Positions 36,099 through 46,148 of a stretch of DNA of 64,000 nt are shown piece by piece. This stretch comes from Limnohabitans sp. 2KL-27. Its GTDB lineage: Bacteria > Pseudomonadota > Gammaproteobacteria > Burkholderiales > Burkholderiaceae_C. The DNA lies in the NCBI RefSeq assembly GCF_001269345.1, contig NZ_CXOP01000002.1, positions 806,853 through 870,852 of the forward strand, given 5' to 3'. The first letter of the stretch is position 1. Every line of letters begins with the position of its first letter. The translations under genes and the position numbers were made by a program. The notes beneath the pieces were generated by a model. That model ran no database searches. It was not told the origin of the DNA and saw only the letters and a program-made list of their open reading frames with translations.

Positions 36099-37141
36099 AT
36101 GCATTGAGCAACGCCGGGCCGTCCCAAGTTGCGAAGGCCCCCTTGGGGGGCAGCGAACCACACGCAGTGGGGAGCGTGGGGGCCATGTCTTTGGGCAAAG
36201 TGGCGGTGCTCATGGGAGGGCAATCGGCCGAGCGCGAGGTCTCCTTGATGTCGGGGCAGGGCGTGTTGAACGCTTTGCGGGCATCGGGCGTGGATGCCCA
36301 TGCGTTTGATCCGGCCGAGCGGGACCTGAGTGAACTCAAGCGGGACGGTTTCTCACGTTGCTTCATTGCGCTGCATGGCCGTTATGGCGAAGACGGCACA
36401 GTGCAAGGGGCCTTGGAGTTGCTGGGCATCCCCTATACCGGCTCGGGTGTGATGTCGTCGAGCATCGCCATGGACAAGGTCATGACCAAGCGCGTCTGGT
36501 TGGCCGAAGGCCTGCCCACTCCGACTTATGTGCTGGTGCGACGGGAAGAGCTGGGCAGTGTGTCGATGGCTGGCTTGATTGAGGCTTTGGGCTTGCCCAT
36601 GATTGTCAAGCCTGCACGCGAAGGCTCGTCGATCGGTGTGACCAAAGTGGAGCGTGTCCAAGACCTGCCTGCGGCGCTGGCGACAGCCGCGCAGTGCGAT
36701 ACCGACATCCTGTGCGAGCAGTGCATTGTGGGCGATGAGGTCACTTGCCCGGTCATGGGGCAAGCGCAGTCGGCCAAGGCCTTGCCGGTGATCCGCATCG
36801 TGGCCCCCGAGGGCAATTACGACTACCAAAACAAGTACTTCACCGACGACACCCAGTACCTGGTGCCCAGTGGCCTGCCTGCCGCAGAAGAGGCCGCCAT
36901 CGAGGCGCTGGTCATCCAGGCGTACCAGGTTCTCGGCTGCAGGGGATGGGGTCGTTTGGATGTGATGATCGATGCCATCACACGCCAGCCTTACCTGCTG
37001 GAGATCAACACCTCGCCCGGCATGACCGGTCACTCGTTGGTGCCCATGTCGGCCAAAGCCGCTGGCATCAGTTATGAGGCGCTGTGCTGCCAGTTGATTG
37101 CTGCGGCCACGCTGGACCATGTGCAGGAGGCGCGCGCGTGA
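36095..37141 (+). CDS. ddl: D-alanine--D-alanine ligase, with repeat-derived N-terminal extension
   Basis: 348 residues; the normal protein begins around residue 31 ([21 protein letters not shown]). The first 30 residues are encoded by a palindromic repeat (36106-36183). Translation from 36095 is favoured by GGGAGG upstream and by the 4-bp overlap with murC, while the internal ATG at 36185 would give a normal-sized Ddl. ATP-grasp features follow: [39 protein letters not shown]. Makes D-Ala-D-Ala for MurF. Confidence 0.94.
   Translation: MNALSNAGPSQVAKAPLGGSEPHAVGSVGAMSLGKVAVLMGGQSAEREVSLMSGQGVLNALRASGVDAHAFDPAERDLSELKRDGFSRCFIALHGRYGEDGTVQGALELLGIPYTGSGVMSSSIAMDKVMTKRVWLAEGLPTPTYVLVRREELGSVSMAGLIEALGLPMIVKPAREGSSIGVTKVERVQDLPAALATAAQCDTDILCEQCIVGDEVTCPVMGQAQSAKALPVIRIVAPEGNYDYQNKYFTDDTQYLVPSGLPAAEEAAIEALVIQAYQVLGCRGWGRLDVMIDAITRQPYLLEINTSPGMTGHSLVPMSAKAAGISYEALCCQLIAAATLDHVQEARA
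36106..36183. repeat. Palindromic repeat element inside the 5' end of ddl
   Basis: Two hairpin-forming stretches: GGCCCCCTTGGGGGGC, and CCACACGC / GCGTGGGG separated by a short loop. The wording (GTCCCAAGTTGCGAAGGCC followed by the hairpins) matches from memory a dispersed intergenic repeat of Comamonadaceae genomes. Here it lies in frame in a coding region. No second copy was noticed in the window. Confidence 0.55.
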
Positions 37142-37926
37142 AAACCTCGTTGGCTTTGCCACTGGACATCCGGCTCATGAACATGGCGGCAGCTTGGCTG
37201 ACAGCGGTGTTCGCGCTGCTGGTCCTGGGGGGCGGAGCCTGGTGGTTGCTGCGCCATCCCGTGTTTGCGATCCAGGCGATCACGGTGCAAGGCGAGGTCA
37301 CGCGCAACAATGCTGTGACCTTGCGGGCCAACGTCATGCCGCAGCTCAGTGGCAATTTTTTCACCATCGATCTCAAACACACGCGCGACGCCTTCGAGAC
37401 CGTGCCTTGGGTTCGGGAGGCGGTGGTGCACCGTGATTTCCCCAACCGCCTCAAAGCGGTTTTGGTCGAGCATGAACCCATGGCGTTGTGGGGCGACGAC
37501 AGTGCCAACAAGATGGTGAACCAACAAAGCCGCGTGTTCGAGGCCAATGTCGAAGACGTGGATGTGGACAAACTGCCGCGCCTCAAAGGCCCCGATGCGC
37601 AGTCCCAGAGCGTGGTGCAGATGTACCGCCATTTGCTGCCGATGTTCGAGGCGGTGGACATGGGCATTGAACAGTTGGAACTCACGCCCCGGGGCAACTG
37701 GCGTGTGGTGACCGACAGCGGCGCGCTGCTGGAGTTGGGGCGTGGCACGGAGGCGGAGATCACCGCCCAGCTCAAAGTGTTTTTCAGGACGCTGTCGCAA
37801 GTGACAGCCCGTTATGGCCGCACACCGACCGCTTTGGCCGGGGCGGATTTGCGTCACAAGGATGGCTATGCCTTGCGCTTGCGGGGTGTCACCACCTTGG
37901 AAGCAGACGGCAAGAAAAAGCTTTGA
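37138..37926 (+). CDS. ftsQ: Cell division protein FtsQ
   Basis: 262 residues: short cytoplasmic part, one membrane segment ([19 protein letters not shown]) and a periplasmic POTRA domain beginning [12 protein letters not shown], then the beta domain ([24 protein letters not shown]). It recruits FtsL and FtsB to the divisome. Start is the GTG at 37138 overlapping the ddl stop (GTGA), with AGGAGG upstream. Confidence 0.95.
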   Translation: MKTSLALPLDIRLMNMAAAWLTAVFALLVLGGGAWWLLRHPVFAIQAITVQGEVTRNNAVTLRANVMPQLSGNFFTIDLKHTRDAFETVPWVREAVVHRDFPNRLKAVLVEHEPMALWGDDSANKMVNQQSRVFEANVEDVDVDKLPRLKGPDAQSQSVVQMYRHLLPMFEAVDMGIEQLELTPRGNWRVVTDSGALLELGRGTEAEITAQLKVFFRTLSQVTARYGRTPTALAGADLRHKDGYALRLRGVTTLEADGKKKL

Positions 37927-37966
37927 TGGTTCAAGACAAAAGAATGAAACGGAAACGGTGAATCAA

Positions 37967-39196
37967 ATGGCAAAAGAGTACAAAGATTTGGTGGTGGGCT
38001 TGGACATTGGCACCTCCAAAGTCATGGCGGTGGTGGCCGAGGTGATGCCAGACGGTGAGCTCAAGATCGCCGGCTTGGGCATTGCGCCCGGCAATGGCCT
38101 CAAGCGGGGCGTGGTCGTCAACATCGATGCCACGGTGCAAAGTATCCAGCAGGCCCTCAAAGAAGCCGAGCTGATGGCCGATTGCAAAATCACCCGCGTC
38201 AATGTCGGCATCACGGGCAGTCACATTCGCGGCATCAACTCCAGCGGCATGGTGGCCATCAAGGACAAGGAAGTCACGCAAGCCGATGTGGCCCGCGTGA
38301 TGGAAACGGCCCGTGCCATCAACATCTCCACCGACCAGCGTTTGCTGTTGGTGGCGCCGCAAGAGTTTGTGATCGATGGCCAGGAAGTCAAAGAGCCGAT
38401 TGGCATGAGCGGCATGCGTCTGGAAGCCAAGGTGCACATCGTCACCGGTGCGCAGAGTGCGGCCGAAAACATCATCAAGTGTGTGCGCCGCTGTGGCCTG
38501 GAAGTCGATCAGTTGTTGCTCAACCCCCAATCGTCAAGTTTGGCGGTTTTGTCGGAAGACGAACGCGAGCTGGGCGTGGTTTGCGTGGACATTGGCGCGG
38601 GCACGACCGATGTGGCGATTTTTGCCAACGGTTCGATCCGCCACACCGCCGTCATCCCGATCGCAGGTGACCTGATCACCAGCGACATCGCCATGGCCTT
38701 GCGCACCCCCACCAAGGATGCAGAGGACATCAAAGTCGAAAGCGGATACGCCAAGCAATTGCTGGCCGACCCCGATGCGCAGGTGGAGGTGCCCGGTTTG
38801 GGTGACCGTGGCCCGCGCATGCTCAGCCGCCAAGCTTTGGCGGGTGTGATCGAGCCGCGCATCGAGGAAATTTTTTCGCTGGTGCATCAAGTCATTCGCG
38901 AGTCGGGCTACGAAGAAGTGCTGTCCTCAGGCATTGTGCTCACGGGCGGCAGCGCGGTCATGCCGGGCATGGTCGAGCTCGGTGAAGACATCTTCCTCAA
39001 GCCCGTGCGCCGTGGCTTGCCCAAATATGCGGGGGGCCTGGCCGACATGGTCAGCCAGCCCCGTGCCGCGACCGTGATGGGCCTCCTGGAAGAAGCCCGC
39101 TTGGCCCGCCTGCGCGGTTACAAAGTGACGCAAAAGAAGAGTTCTGTGAACAACGCTTTTGGCCGCTTCAAAGATTTCATTGTGGGGAACTTCTGA
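37967..39196 (+). CDS. ftsA: Cell division protein FtsA
   Basis: 409 residues, actin-like ATPase that tethers FtsZ filaments to the membrane. Phosphate-1 motif VVGLDIGTSKVMAVV, later CVDIGAGTTDVAIF and LTGGSAVMPGM, and a C-terminal amphipathic helix (FGRFKDFIVGNF). Start at ATG 37967 (MAKEYKDLV) with GGAAACGG upstream; a GTG at 37958 is possible. Confidence 0.96.
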   Translation: MAKEYKDLVVGLDIGTSKVMAVVAEVMPDGELKIAGLGIAPGNGLKRGVVVNIDATVQSIQQALKEAELMADCKITRVNVGITGSHIRGINSSGMVAIKDKEVTQADVARVMETARAINISTDQRLLLVAPQEFVIDGQEVKEPIGMSGMRLEAKVHIVTGAQSAAENIIKCVRRCGLEVDQLLLNPQSSSLAVLSEDERELGVVCVDIGAGTTDVAIFANGSIRHTAVIPIAGDLITSDIAMALRTPTKDAEDIKVESGYAKQLLADPDAQVEVPGLGDRGPRMLSRQALAGVIEPRIEEIFSLVHQVIRESGYEEVLSSGIVLTGGSAVMPGMVELGEDIFLKPVRRGLPKYAGGLADMVSQPRAATVMGLLEEARLARLRGYKVTQKKSSVNNAFGRFKDFIVGNF

Positions 39197-39329
39197 TGAA
39201 TTGGAAAAAAAGATTCCTGGCCAGGAGCAGCCCCCCGGTGTCACGACCGTGTCGATGTTGACACCCTCATGCATCCCAGTATTCACAAAAACATTTTCGG
39301 CAACTGCAAACAATTTTAGGAGTAGCACC

Positions 39330-40544
39330 ATGACCATCGAAATGATCCAGACAGAAGAATTCAACCAAGGCACCCAGATCAAAGTGATCGGTGTTGGCGG
39401 AGGCGGCGGCAACGCTGTCGAGCACATGATCGAGCGCCAGGTCCAGGGCGTTGAATTCGTGTGTGCCAACACCGATGCGCAGGCCCTGGCCCGCAGCGCG
39501 GCACACCGCTTCATCCAGTTGGGTCAAACCGGTCTGGGCGCCGGCAGCAAACCCGAAAAAGGCCGTGAAGCCGCTGAAAGTGCAGAAGCCGACATCCGCG
39601 CCGCCATCGAAGGCGCGCACATGTTGTTCATCACCGCCGGCATGGGTGGCGGCACTGGCACAGGCGCAGCCCCCGTGATTGCCCGCATTGCCAAAGAGAT
39701 GGGCATTTTGACAGTGGGTGTGGTGACCAAGCCTTTCGAATTCGAAGGTGGCCGTCGCATGAGCAATGCCGACATCGGCATGCAAGAACTCGAAGCCAAC
39801 GTCGACTCGCTGATCGTGGTGTTGAACGAAAAACTGCTGGAATTGCCCGGTGGCGAGGACATGACCCAAGACGAGGCTTTTGCCCACGCCAATGATGTGC
39901 TGAAAAACGCCGTGGGCGGCATTGCCGAGATCATCAATGTGCCCGGCCATGTGAACGTCGACTTTGAAGACGTGCGCACCGTGATGGGCGAGCCCGGCAA
40001 AGCCATGATGGGTACCGCCGCCGCCAGCGGCCCAGACCGCGCCCGCATCGCTGCCGAGCAAGCCGTGGCTTGCCCGCTGCTCGAAGGTGTGGACCTCTCG
40101 GGTGCCAAAGGCGTGCTGGTCTTGATCAGCGCTGCCAAAGGCTCGCTCAAGTTGTCCGAGTCCAAGCAGGCGATGAACACCATCCGCGCTTACGCTTCGG
40201 AAAATGCCCACGTGATCTACGGTACCGCCTATGACGAAAGCCTGGGCGAAGAGATCCGCGTGACCGTGGTGGCCACGGGTTTGTCCAAGGCCGGTGCACG
40301 CCGCACCGCGCCTCCGCTGCAAGTGCTGCGCACCGGCACCGACAACGTGCCTTTCACCATGGGCGGTCAGGACGCCGCCGCCACTGCCAACAGCGCTGCA
40401 GCGCCGATGAACAACAGTGGTTTGAATGTGCCTGCCTACTGGCGCAGCAACCGCACCCATGCAGCGGCCCGCGTGGACGGCATGGCCAATGCCGGCATGG
40501 ACGACATCGAGATCCCCGCGTTCTTGCGCAAGCAAGCGGACTGA
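39330..40544 (+). CDS. ftsZ: Cell division protein FtsZ
   Basis: 404 residues, tubulin-like GTPase that forms the Z-ring. GTP motif GGGTGTGAAPV, IKVIGVGGGGGNAV at the N-terminus, T7 loop region NVDFEDVRTVM, a short variable linker and the conserved C-terminal peptide DIEIPAFLRKQ that binds FtsA. The true start is ATG 39330 with TTAGGAGT upstream; the frame upstream to 39159 overlaps the ftsA end and the 133-bp spacer. Confidence 0.97.
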   Translation: MTIEMIQTEEFNQGTQIKVIGVGGGGGNAVEHMIERQVQGVEFVCANTDAQALARSAAHRFIQLGQTGLGAGSKPEKGREAAESAEADIRAAIEGAHMLFITAGMGGGTGTGAAPVIARIAKEMGILTVGVVTKPFEFEGGRRMSNADIGMQELEANVDSLIVVLNEKLLELPGGEDMTQDEAFAHANDVLKNAVGGIAEIINVPGHVNVDFEDVRTVMGEPGKAMMGTAAASGPDRARIAAEQAVACPLLEGVDLSGAKGVLVLISAAKGSLKLSESKQAMNTIRAYASENAHVIYGTAYDESLGEEIRVTVVATGLSKAGARRTAPPLQVLRTGTDNVPFTMGGQDAAATANSAAAPMNNSGLNVPAYWRSNRTHAAARVDGMANAGMDDIEIPAFLRKQAD

Positions 40545-40577
40545 TTTGTTGATCTGAGTTTCGTTTCAGGTGCTTTT

Positions 40578-40614
40578 GGGGCCAGACAGGTGGATGCCTG
40601 TCTGGCCCCTTTTT
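40578..40614 (+). terminator. Intrinsic terminator after ftsZ
   Basis: A perfect 13-bp stem (GGGGCCAGACAGG / CCTGTCTGGCCCC) with a TGGATG loop and a run of five T. It closes the dcw transcript and implies that lpxC has its own promoter. Confidence 0.95.
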
Positions 40615-40677
40615 GCGTGTTCGTTCTGCTAAAACGCTTTTTGTCATTGCTTGAAGAGGGGCACTTGGGTTTTGTCG

Positions 40678-40761
40678 TCCCGGCGTTTTGCCCAGGGCCG
40701 TCGGGCTCGTCGTCGCTTCGCGCCTCCATATCGCCCGCCAGCCCCGGGCAAACCACCGGGA
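40678..40761. repeat. Long imperfect inverted repeat between ftsZ and lpxC
   Basis: TCCCGGCGTTTTGCCCAGGG at 40678-40697 is nearly the complement of CCCCGGGCAAACCACCGGGA at 40742-40761 (about 16 of 20 positions). The 44-bp between them is GC-rich. It may be a dispersed repeat or a structured leader of lpxC. The gap 40545-40847 holds the terminator, this repeat, and no gene. Confidence 0.45.
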
Positions 40762-40835
40762 CTGCGTATCTGTCGTGGCGGTCCTTGTCGACTGCACGCC
40801 TATTCCTTTTTCACACTTCCATATCTCTCGCCAAC

Positions 40836-40841
40836 TAAAAT
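40836..40841 (+). promoter_or_regulatory. -10-like element directly upstream of lpxC
   Basis: TAAAAT ends 6 nt before the lpxC ATG and there is no Shine-Dalgarno sequence, so a leaderless lpxC transcript is possible. No convincing -35 at standard spacing. Confidence 0.35.
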
Positions 40842-40847
40842 ACCCGC

Positions 40848-41771
40848 ATGCTCGCTCAACGCACCCTCAAAACCTTGACCAAAGCCGTTGGCGTCGGTTT
40901 GCACAGCGGTCAGCGTGTGGAGCTGACCCTGCGACCTGCCGCGCCGGACACGGGCATTGTGTTTCGCCGGATCGATTTGCCTGAGCCGGTGGACATTCCG
41001 GTCAACGCCGAGGCGGTGACCGACACCCGTTTGGCGTCCACCATCTCTGCGGGCCAAGCCAAAGTGCTGACGGTGGAACACCTGATGTCAGCCTGCGCGG
41101 GTTTGGGCATCGACAACCTGTATGTGGACATCACCGCCGAAGAGGTGCCCATCCTGGATGGATCGGCGTCGTCTTTCGTCTTCTTGCTGCAAAGCGCGGG
41201 CGTGGTCGAGCAGCAAGTGCCCAAGAAGTTTGTCCGTGTGCTCAAGCCGGTGGCCGTGTCCGAAGGCGAAGGCGAGAACATCAAATGGGCGCGTTTGACG
41301 CCTTACCATGGCTACAAACTGAGCTTCGAGATTGATTTCCGCCATCCGGCCGTGGATTCCACGGGCCAGCAGGTGGTGTTTGACATGTCTGAAGGTGTTT
41401 ATTCGCGCGACATCGCCCGCGCCCGCACTTTTGGCTTCACCAAAGATGTGGAAATGATGCGCGCCAATGGCTTGGCCTTGGGGGGCGGGCTCGACAACGC
41501 CATCGTGATGGACGATTACCGTGTGCTCAATGCCGATGGCCTGCGTTATGACGACGAGTTCGTCAAACACAAAATACTGGACGCCATGGGCGACTTGTAC
41601 ATTTTGGGCAAACCCCTGTTGGCGTCCTACAGCGCATTTCGCTCGGGCCACGCCATGAACAACCGTTTGCTGCGCGAATTGCTCGCCCACCCGGACGCCT
41701 ACGAGGTGGTCACGTTCGACAAGGCCGCCGATGCGCCCCGCGGCTTCGCCGCCCTGCAACCGGCTTGGTGA
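40848..41771 (+). CDS. lpxC: UDP-3-O-acyl-N-acetylglucosamine deacetylase
   Basis: 307 residues. Zinc enzyme for the committed step of lipid A synthesis. Signatures: [70 protein letters not shown], and [14 protein letters not shown] with the zinc and catalytic His/Asp near SGHAMNNRL. It follows ftsZ after 303 bp, the usual order. Its stop overlaps the next start. Confidence 0.97.
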   Translation: MLAQRTLKTLTKAVGVGLHSGQRVELTLRPAAPDTGIVFRRIDLPEPVDIPVNAEAVTDTRLASTISAGQAKVLTVEHLMSACAGLGIDNLYVDITAEEVPILDGSASSFVFLLQSAGVVEQQVPKKFVRVLKPVAVSEGEGENIKWARLTPYHGYKLSFEIDFRHPAVDSTGQQVVFDMSEGVYSRDIARARTFGFTKDVEMMRANGLALGGGLDNAIVMDDYRVLNADGLRYDDEFVKHKILDAMGDLYILGKPLLASYSAFRSGHAMNNRLLRELLAHPDAYEVVTFDKAADAPRGFAALQPAW

Positions 41772-42358
41772 TGGACCGCGTCACCCATCTGCTTTATCTG
41801 CACGGTTTCCGGTCTTCACCCCGCTCGGTCAAGGCGTGCAAGATGGCCGATACCGTTCAAGCCCAGCACCCCAGCGTGACGTGGTGGTGCCCCCAGCTCC
41901 CCGCCTCGCCGAAGCAGGCCATGGCGCAGGTGCTGCAAGGCGTCGCAACCTGGCCCAGAGATCGGATGGCCATCGTGGGCTCATCCTTGGGCGGCTTTTA
42001 TGCCGCTTGGCTCGCCCAACAGTTCGACTGCCTGGCGGTTTTGCTCAACCCGGCCGTGTTCCCCGCCCGTGATTTGGTGCGCCACATCGGCGAGCAACCG
42101 GCGTGGCATGACCCCGCACAAAGCATCTTTTTCAAGGCAGAGCATGTGCAAGAACTGGCCGACATGCAAGCGCAGCCGCCCAGCGCCAAGGCCCGAACCT
42201 GGGCGGTGATTGCCAAGGGCGATGAAGTGCTGGACTGGCGTGAAATGCTGGCCCGGCATCAGACGGGGCAGGTGCGCCTGCTGGAGGGCAGCGACCACGC
42301 GCTGAGTGATTTTGACGATCACTTGCCCGAAATACTGGAATTTCTTCGCTTGGCCTGA
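41771..42358 (+). CDS. YqiA/YcfP family alpha/beta-fold esterase
   Basis: 195 residues. N-terminal LLYLHGFRSSPRSVKA and the nucleophile elbow IVGSSLGGFYAAWLA, then the late GDEVLDW and His in EGSDHALSDFDDHLPEIL give a full Ser-Asp-His triad. E. coli YqiA hydrolyses short acyl esters in vitro. ATG 41771 overlaps the lpxC stop, so the two are co-translated; a TTG at 41765 is less likely. Confidence 0.85.
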   Translation: MDRVTHLLYLHGFRSSPRSVKACKMADTVQAQHPSVTWWCPQLPASPKQAMAQVLQGVATWPRDRMAIVGSSLGGFYAAWLAQQFDCLAVLLNPAVFPARDLVRHIGEQPAWHDPAQSIFFKAEHVQELADMQAQPPSAKARTWAVIAKGDEVLDWREMLARHQTGQVRLLEGSDHALSDFDDHLPEILEFLRLA

Positions 42359-42402
42359 ACCCCGGCCCTCGCCAAGCCGGTACCGCGTGGGAAAATCGGC
42401 CC

Positions 42403-44457
42403 ATGTACGCATTATTTGAAGAAGCCGGCAAATTCATGGCCGGACGCATCCTCTCCGAGGCCGAGGCCTCGGCTCAGGTGGAGCTCGACTCGGGCAAACG
42501 GGTCAAAGTCAAGGCGGCGCAAATGCTGCTCAAGTTTGAAAAACCAACACCCGCCAGCTTGCTGAGCGATGCCGCGGCTTTGAGCCAAACCATCGACCTG
42601 GAGCTGGCCTACGAATTCGCCTCCGACGAGGAATTTGGCTTTGCCGATCTGGCCAAAGACTATTTCAGCGACGGGGCCCACACGGTGCAGCAGGTCGCGG
42701 CATTGCTGCGCTTGCACGAGGCCCCGCATTATTTCCGCCGTGGCGGCAAGGGGCGTTTTCGCAAAGCGCCTGCCGAGATCGTGCAGCAGGCCTTGCTCGC
42801 CATTGAAAAGAAAAAGCAGGTTCAGGCGCAAATCGAAACTTGGTCGGCCGAGCTGATGGCGGGCGCCTGCCCTGCACCGATCCGGGAGCAGTTGTACAAA
42901 ATCCTGTTTCGCCCCGACAAGAACACGCCCGAGTACAAAGCCGTGGTCGAGGCCAGCAAGGCCAGCCAGACGGCACCTTTGGATTTGCTGCAAAAGGCCG
43001 GGGCCATTGCCTCGGCTTGGGACTTCCATTGGCAGCGCTTTTTGTTCGACCTGTTTCCCAAAGGCACGGGTTTCCCGGCTTTGCAGGCTCCGGCCATCAC
43101 CGACGAGTTGCCACTGGCCCCGGTGCAGGCTTTTTCGATCGACGATTCGCACACCACTGAAATTGACGACGCCTTGTCGCTGCAGGGCTTGGGCAGCGGC
43201 ATGGTCACGGTGGGCATCCACATCGCGGCACCGGGCTTGGCCCTGACACCCGGCGGTGCGATCGATCAGTTGGGCCGTCAGCGCCTGTCCACGGTCTACA
43301 TGCCGGGCTACAAGATCACCATGCTGCCCGACAGCGTGGTGCAGGCCTACACCTTGATCGAAGGGCGCGATTGCCCGGCCGTGTCTTTGTATGTGACCTT
43401 CAGCGAAGACACGCTGGAGGTGCAAAACACCGAAACCCGGCTGGAGCGGGTGCCGATCTTGGTCAATTTGCGACACGACCAACTGGACGAGCGCATCACC
43501 CAAGAATGGCTCGAAGGGGAGGACCTGAGCGACCATGCCGATGTGCCGGTCAGCCGGGCCACCTTGGGCTTTTTCTGGCGCTTGGCGCAAACCCTCAAAG
43601 CCCGGCGCGAAGTGGTGCGGGGCAAGCCTGAGAACTTCAACCGACCCGATTACAGTTTCAAACTCGAGCGTCCCCACAACGACAACCCGCCCACCGGCGA
43701 AGAAATGGTTCTGATTGGCACGCGCAAGCGCGGTGCGCCGCTCGACTTGATGGTGGCCGAGGCCATGATTTTGGCCAATAGCACCTGGGGCCAGTGGATG
43801 GCCAGCTTGGGCGTGCCGGGGATTTACCGCAGCCAGGCCAGCATGGCGCCGGGTGTCAAGGTGCGCATGGGCACCAAGGCGCTGCCGCATGCGGGTATTG
43901 GTGTGCCCAGTTATGCGTGGAGCACATCGCCCCTGCGCCGCTACACCGATTTGGTCAACCAGTGGCAAATCATTGCGTGCGCGCGCCATGGCGCCACTGC
44001 CGCCTTGGCTGCGCCCTTCAAGCCCAAAGACGCCGAGTTGTTCTCCATCATCAGTGGTTTCGATGCCGCCTACAGCGCCTACAACAGCGTGCAGTCCAGC
44101 ATGGAGCGCTACTGGACCCTGCGCCATGTGCAGCAGCAAGGCATCGAGGAACTCGAGGCCAGCTTGGTCAAGGAAATGGGGGGTGGCGTTTGGCTGGTCA
44201 GAGCGGACGCCTTGCCTTTGATGTTCAGCGTCATGGGTGCGCAGGGCTTGATGCGGGGCGCGCGCGTGCGCGTGAAACTGGGCGCGCTGGATCTGATGGC
44301 GCTGGACGTGGTGGGCACGGTGGTGGCCCATCTGGATGCCCCTGAGGCGGCAGACGACCCGCAAGCCGATGATGCGGAAGAGGACGAAGCCATGGCGGCC
44401 GGCCCGCTCACCATCGCGGTCGATTTGAACGACAACACACACAGCGATGGCGCCTGA
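42403..44457 (+). CDS. RNase II/R family exoribonuclease (RNB domain)
   Basis: 684 residues. The catalytic RNB domain is in the second half with SIDDSHTTEIDDALSL carrying the metal-binding aspartates, HIAAPGLALTPG, ALGRQRLSTVYMPG in the local form LGRQRLSTVYMPG, and YAWSTSPLRRYTDLVNQWQ. The N-terminal ~250 residues look like the divergent cold-shock and linker region of beta-proteobacterial RNase II-like proteins. It degrades RNA from the 3' end. A hexamer GAAAAT ends 6 nt before the ATG. Confidence 0.88.
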   Translation: MYALFEEAGKFMAGRILSEAEASAQVELDSGKRVKVKAAQMLLKFEKPTPASLLSDAAALSQTIDLELAYEFASDEEFGFADLAKDYFSDGAHTVQQVAALLRLHEAPHYFRRGGKGRFRKAPAEIVQQALLAIEKKKQVQAQIETWSAELMAGACPAPIREQLYKILFRPDKNTPEYKAVVEASKASQTAPLDLLQKAGAIASAWDFHWQRFLFDLFPKGTGFPALQAPAITDELPLAPVQAFSIDDSHTTEIDDALSLQGLGSGMVTVGIHIAAPGLALTPGGAIDQLGRQRLSTVYMPGYKITMLPDSVVQAYTLIEGRDCPAVSLYVTFSEDTLEVQNTETRLERVPILVNLRHDQLDERITQEWLEGEDLSDHADVPVSRATLGFFWRLAQTLKARREVVRGKPENFNRPDYSFKLERPHNDNPPTGEEMVLIGTRKRGAPLDLMVAEAMILANSTWGQWMASLGVPGIYRSQASMAPGVKVRMGTKALPHAGIGVPSYAWSTSPLRRYTDLVNQWQIIACARHGATAALAAPFKPKDAELFSIISGFDAAYSAYNSVQSSMERYWTLRHVQQQGIEELEASLVKEMGGGVWLVRADALPLMFSVMGAQGLMRGARVRVKLGALDLMALDVVGTVVAHLDAPEAADDPQADDAEEDEAMAAGPLTIAVDLNDNTHSDGA

Positions 44458-45370
44458 ATGCGGTCAGGCTCGGATGCTCGGGCCGGTCTCTTGGCTCCAA
44501 CTGGCGATTCACCGCCACACCCTGTGGTGGACTTTGGGGGTGTCCCTGGCGCTGCATGCGGCCCTGATGGCTTGGCGTTTTGCCGATCCGATCAGCTTCA
44601 ATCGGGTTTTTGAAGACACCGCTTTGGAAGTGGTGCTTGTGAACGCCCGCAGCGACAAGGCACCCGAGCGGGCGCAAGCCATCGCCCAAGTGAATCTGGC
44701 GGGAGGCGGGCAAGGTGCAGCAGACACACGCGCCAGCTCCCCCTTGCCGCCTTCTGTCCTCGCCGAGTCGGGCACCGACATCGGGGCCATGCAGCGACAG
44801 ATTGAAGCCCTGCAATTGCAGCAAAGGCGCTTGCTCACCCAGTTGCAGCAGGAGTTATCGGCCTTGACGCAAGACCCAGCCGGTGAAACGGCCCAAGCGC
44901 CCGAGCGTCTGGCCCGGCAAGAGCGCCAACGCCAGCTGACCCGGGAGCTGGCCCAGATCGAGCAAAAGGTGAACAGATCACAAGGCGGCCCTCGCAAGCG
45001 ATTCATCAGCCCCGCCACGCGCGAAGCGGTGTACGCGCTGTATTACGACAAGTTGCGGCGAACCATTGAGACACGCGGCACGCTCAATTTTCCGCAAGTG
45101 GACGGGCAAAAACTCTATGGGCAGTTGACCATGGCGATCACCGTGGATGCCCGAGGACGTCTGGTGCAGACCGAGGTCGCGCGTACTTCGGGCCAGCCCC
45201 TGCTGGATCAGCGGGCGGTGGCGATTGTGCGCAGTGCCGCGCCTTTTGACGTGTTCAGCGCTAACATGCGGCGGCAGGCCGATCAGATTGTGGTGGTCAC
45301 GCGTTTTCAGTTCTCCAAAGAGGGGACGCTGGACATGCGCATGTTGACGCCCGATGCCTCACCGCCTTGA
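44447..45370 (+). CDS. TonB-like energy transducer protein
   Basis: 307 residues. One N-terminal membrane segment (LWWTLGVSLALHAALMAW), a long glutamine-rich coiled coil (MQRQIEALQLQQRRLLTQL and onward to about residue 190) and a C-terminal TonB domain (YGQLTMAITVDARGRLVQTEV, LDQRAVAIVRSAAPF). Such proteins couple the ExbBD motor to outer membrane receptors or envelope tasks. It overlaps the RNB gene; the start may also be ATG 44474. Neither exbB/exbD nor a receptor is nearby. Confidence 0.8.
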   Translation: MAPECGQARMLGPVSWLQLAIHRHTLWWTLGVSLALHAALMAWRFADPISFNRVFEDTALEVVLVNARSDKAPERAQAIAQVNLAGGGQGAADTRASSPLPPSVLAESGTDIGAMQRQIEALQLQQRRLLTQLQQELSALTQDPAGETAQAPERLARQERQRQLTRELAQIEQKVNRSQGGPRKRFISPATREAVYALYYDKLRRTIETRGTLNFPQVDGQKLYGQLTMAITVDARGRLVQTEVARTSGQPLLDQRAVAIVRSAAPFDVFSANMRRQADQIVVVTRFQFSKEGTLDMRMLTPDASPP

Positions 45371-45413
45371 GCGGTTGGGCAGATCCCTTGAAACCTGAAG
45401 ACAAAGGATATTG

Positions 45414-46148
45414 ATGCGTGCTTTTGGTCGTTGGTGTGGGCTGGTCGTGTTGGCGGGCTTGGGTTTGCAGCTGTTTTTTGCGCTGCGCATTGCCAGCATG
45501 GGCGTGCTGGCACCGGAATCCACCAGTTTTGAGCGCTCGCAAATTTGGCAAATCGTGACCCGGCAGGGGCGCTTGCCTTGGCGGCAGGATTGGGTGGATC
45601 GCCAAAGCATTTCCCCCAACTTGCAGCGAGCGGTGATCGCATCGGAAGACACGGTGTTTGCGCAGCATGGCGGGGTCTGGTGGGAGTCCCTGGAAAAGGC
45701 TTGGGAGAAAAATGCCAAGGCCAAAGCCTTGGCCGAGCAGCGCGCCCAGCGACGCCCCGACGCCAAGACCCCTGCGGTGAAAATTGTGGGCGGCTCGACC
45801 ATCACCCAGCAACTGGCGAAGAACCTGTTTTTGTCCGGTGAGCGCACTTTGCTGCGCAAAGGCCAGGAGATGCTGATCACGTTGACGCTGGAAACCTTCT
45901 TGTCCAAACAACGCATTTTGGAGATTTACCTCAACAGTGTGGAGTGGGGTGAGGGCGTTTTTGGGGCCGAGGCTGCGGCGCAGCATTACTTCAGGAAAAG
46001 CGCCGACCGGCTGAACCCGTGGGAGGCTGCGCGCCTGGCCGTCATGCTGCCCCGGCCTCGGTATTTTGAGCAAAGGGCGCAATCGGCCTACTTGGCCAGC
46101 CGGGCCGAAACCATCATGGCCCGCATGGGCGACGTGGTGCTGCCGTGA
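45414..46148 (+). CDS. mtgA: Monofunctional biosynthetic peptidoglycan transglycosylase
   Basis: 244 residues, GT51 family. One N-terminal membrane segment, then the catalytic [11 protein letters not shown] with the active-site Glu, [16 protein letters not shown] and [17 protein letters not shown], the three GT51 motifs. It polymerises lipid II glycan without a transpeptidase domain. AAAGGA at 45403-45408 sits 5 nt before the ATG. Confidence 0.93.
   Translation: MRAFGRWCGLVVLAGLGLQLFFALRIASMGVLAPESTSFERSQIWQIVTRQGRLPWRQDWVDRQSISPNLQRAVIASEDTVFAQHGGVWWESLEKAWEKNAKAKALAEQRAQRRPDAKTPAVKIVGGSTITQQLAKNLFLSGERTLLRKGQEMLITLTLETFLSKQRILEIYLNSVEWGEGVFGAEAAAQHYFRKSADRLNPWEAARLAVMLPRPRYFEQRAQSAYLASRAETIMARMGDVVLP

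Noticed and set aside
40590..40838. Small plus-strand open frame between ftsZ and lpxC
   Set aside because: Begins inside the terminator hairpin, no ribosome binding site, no family features.
42412..44442. Minus-strand open frame of 676 codons opposite the RNB gene
   Set aside because: Mirror of the real coding frame, same bias explanation.
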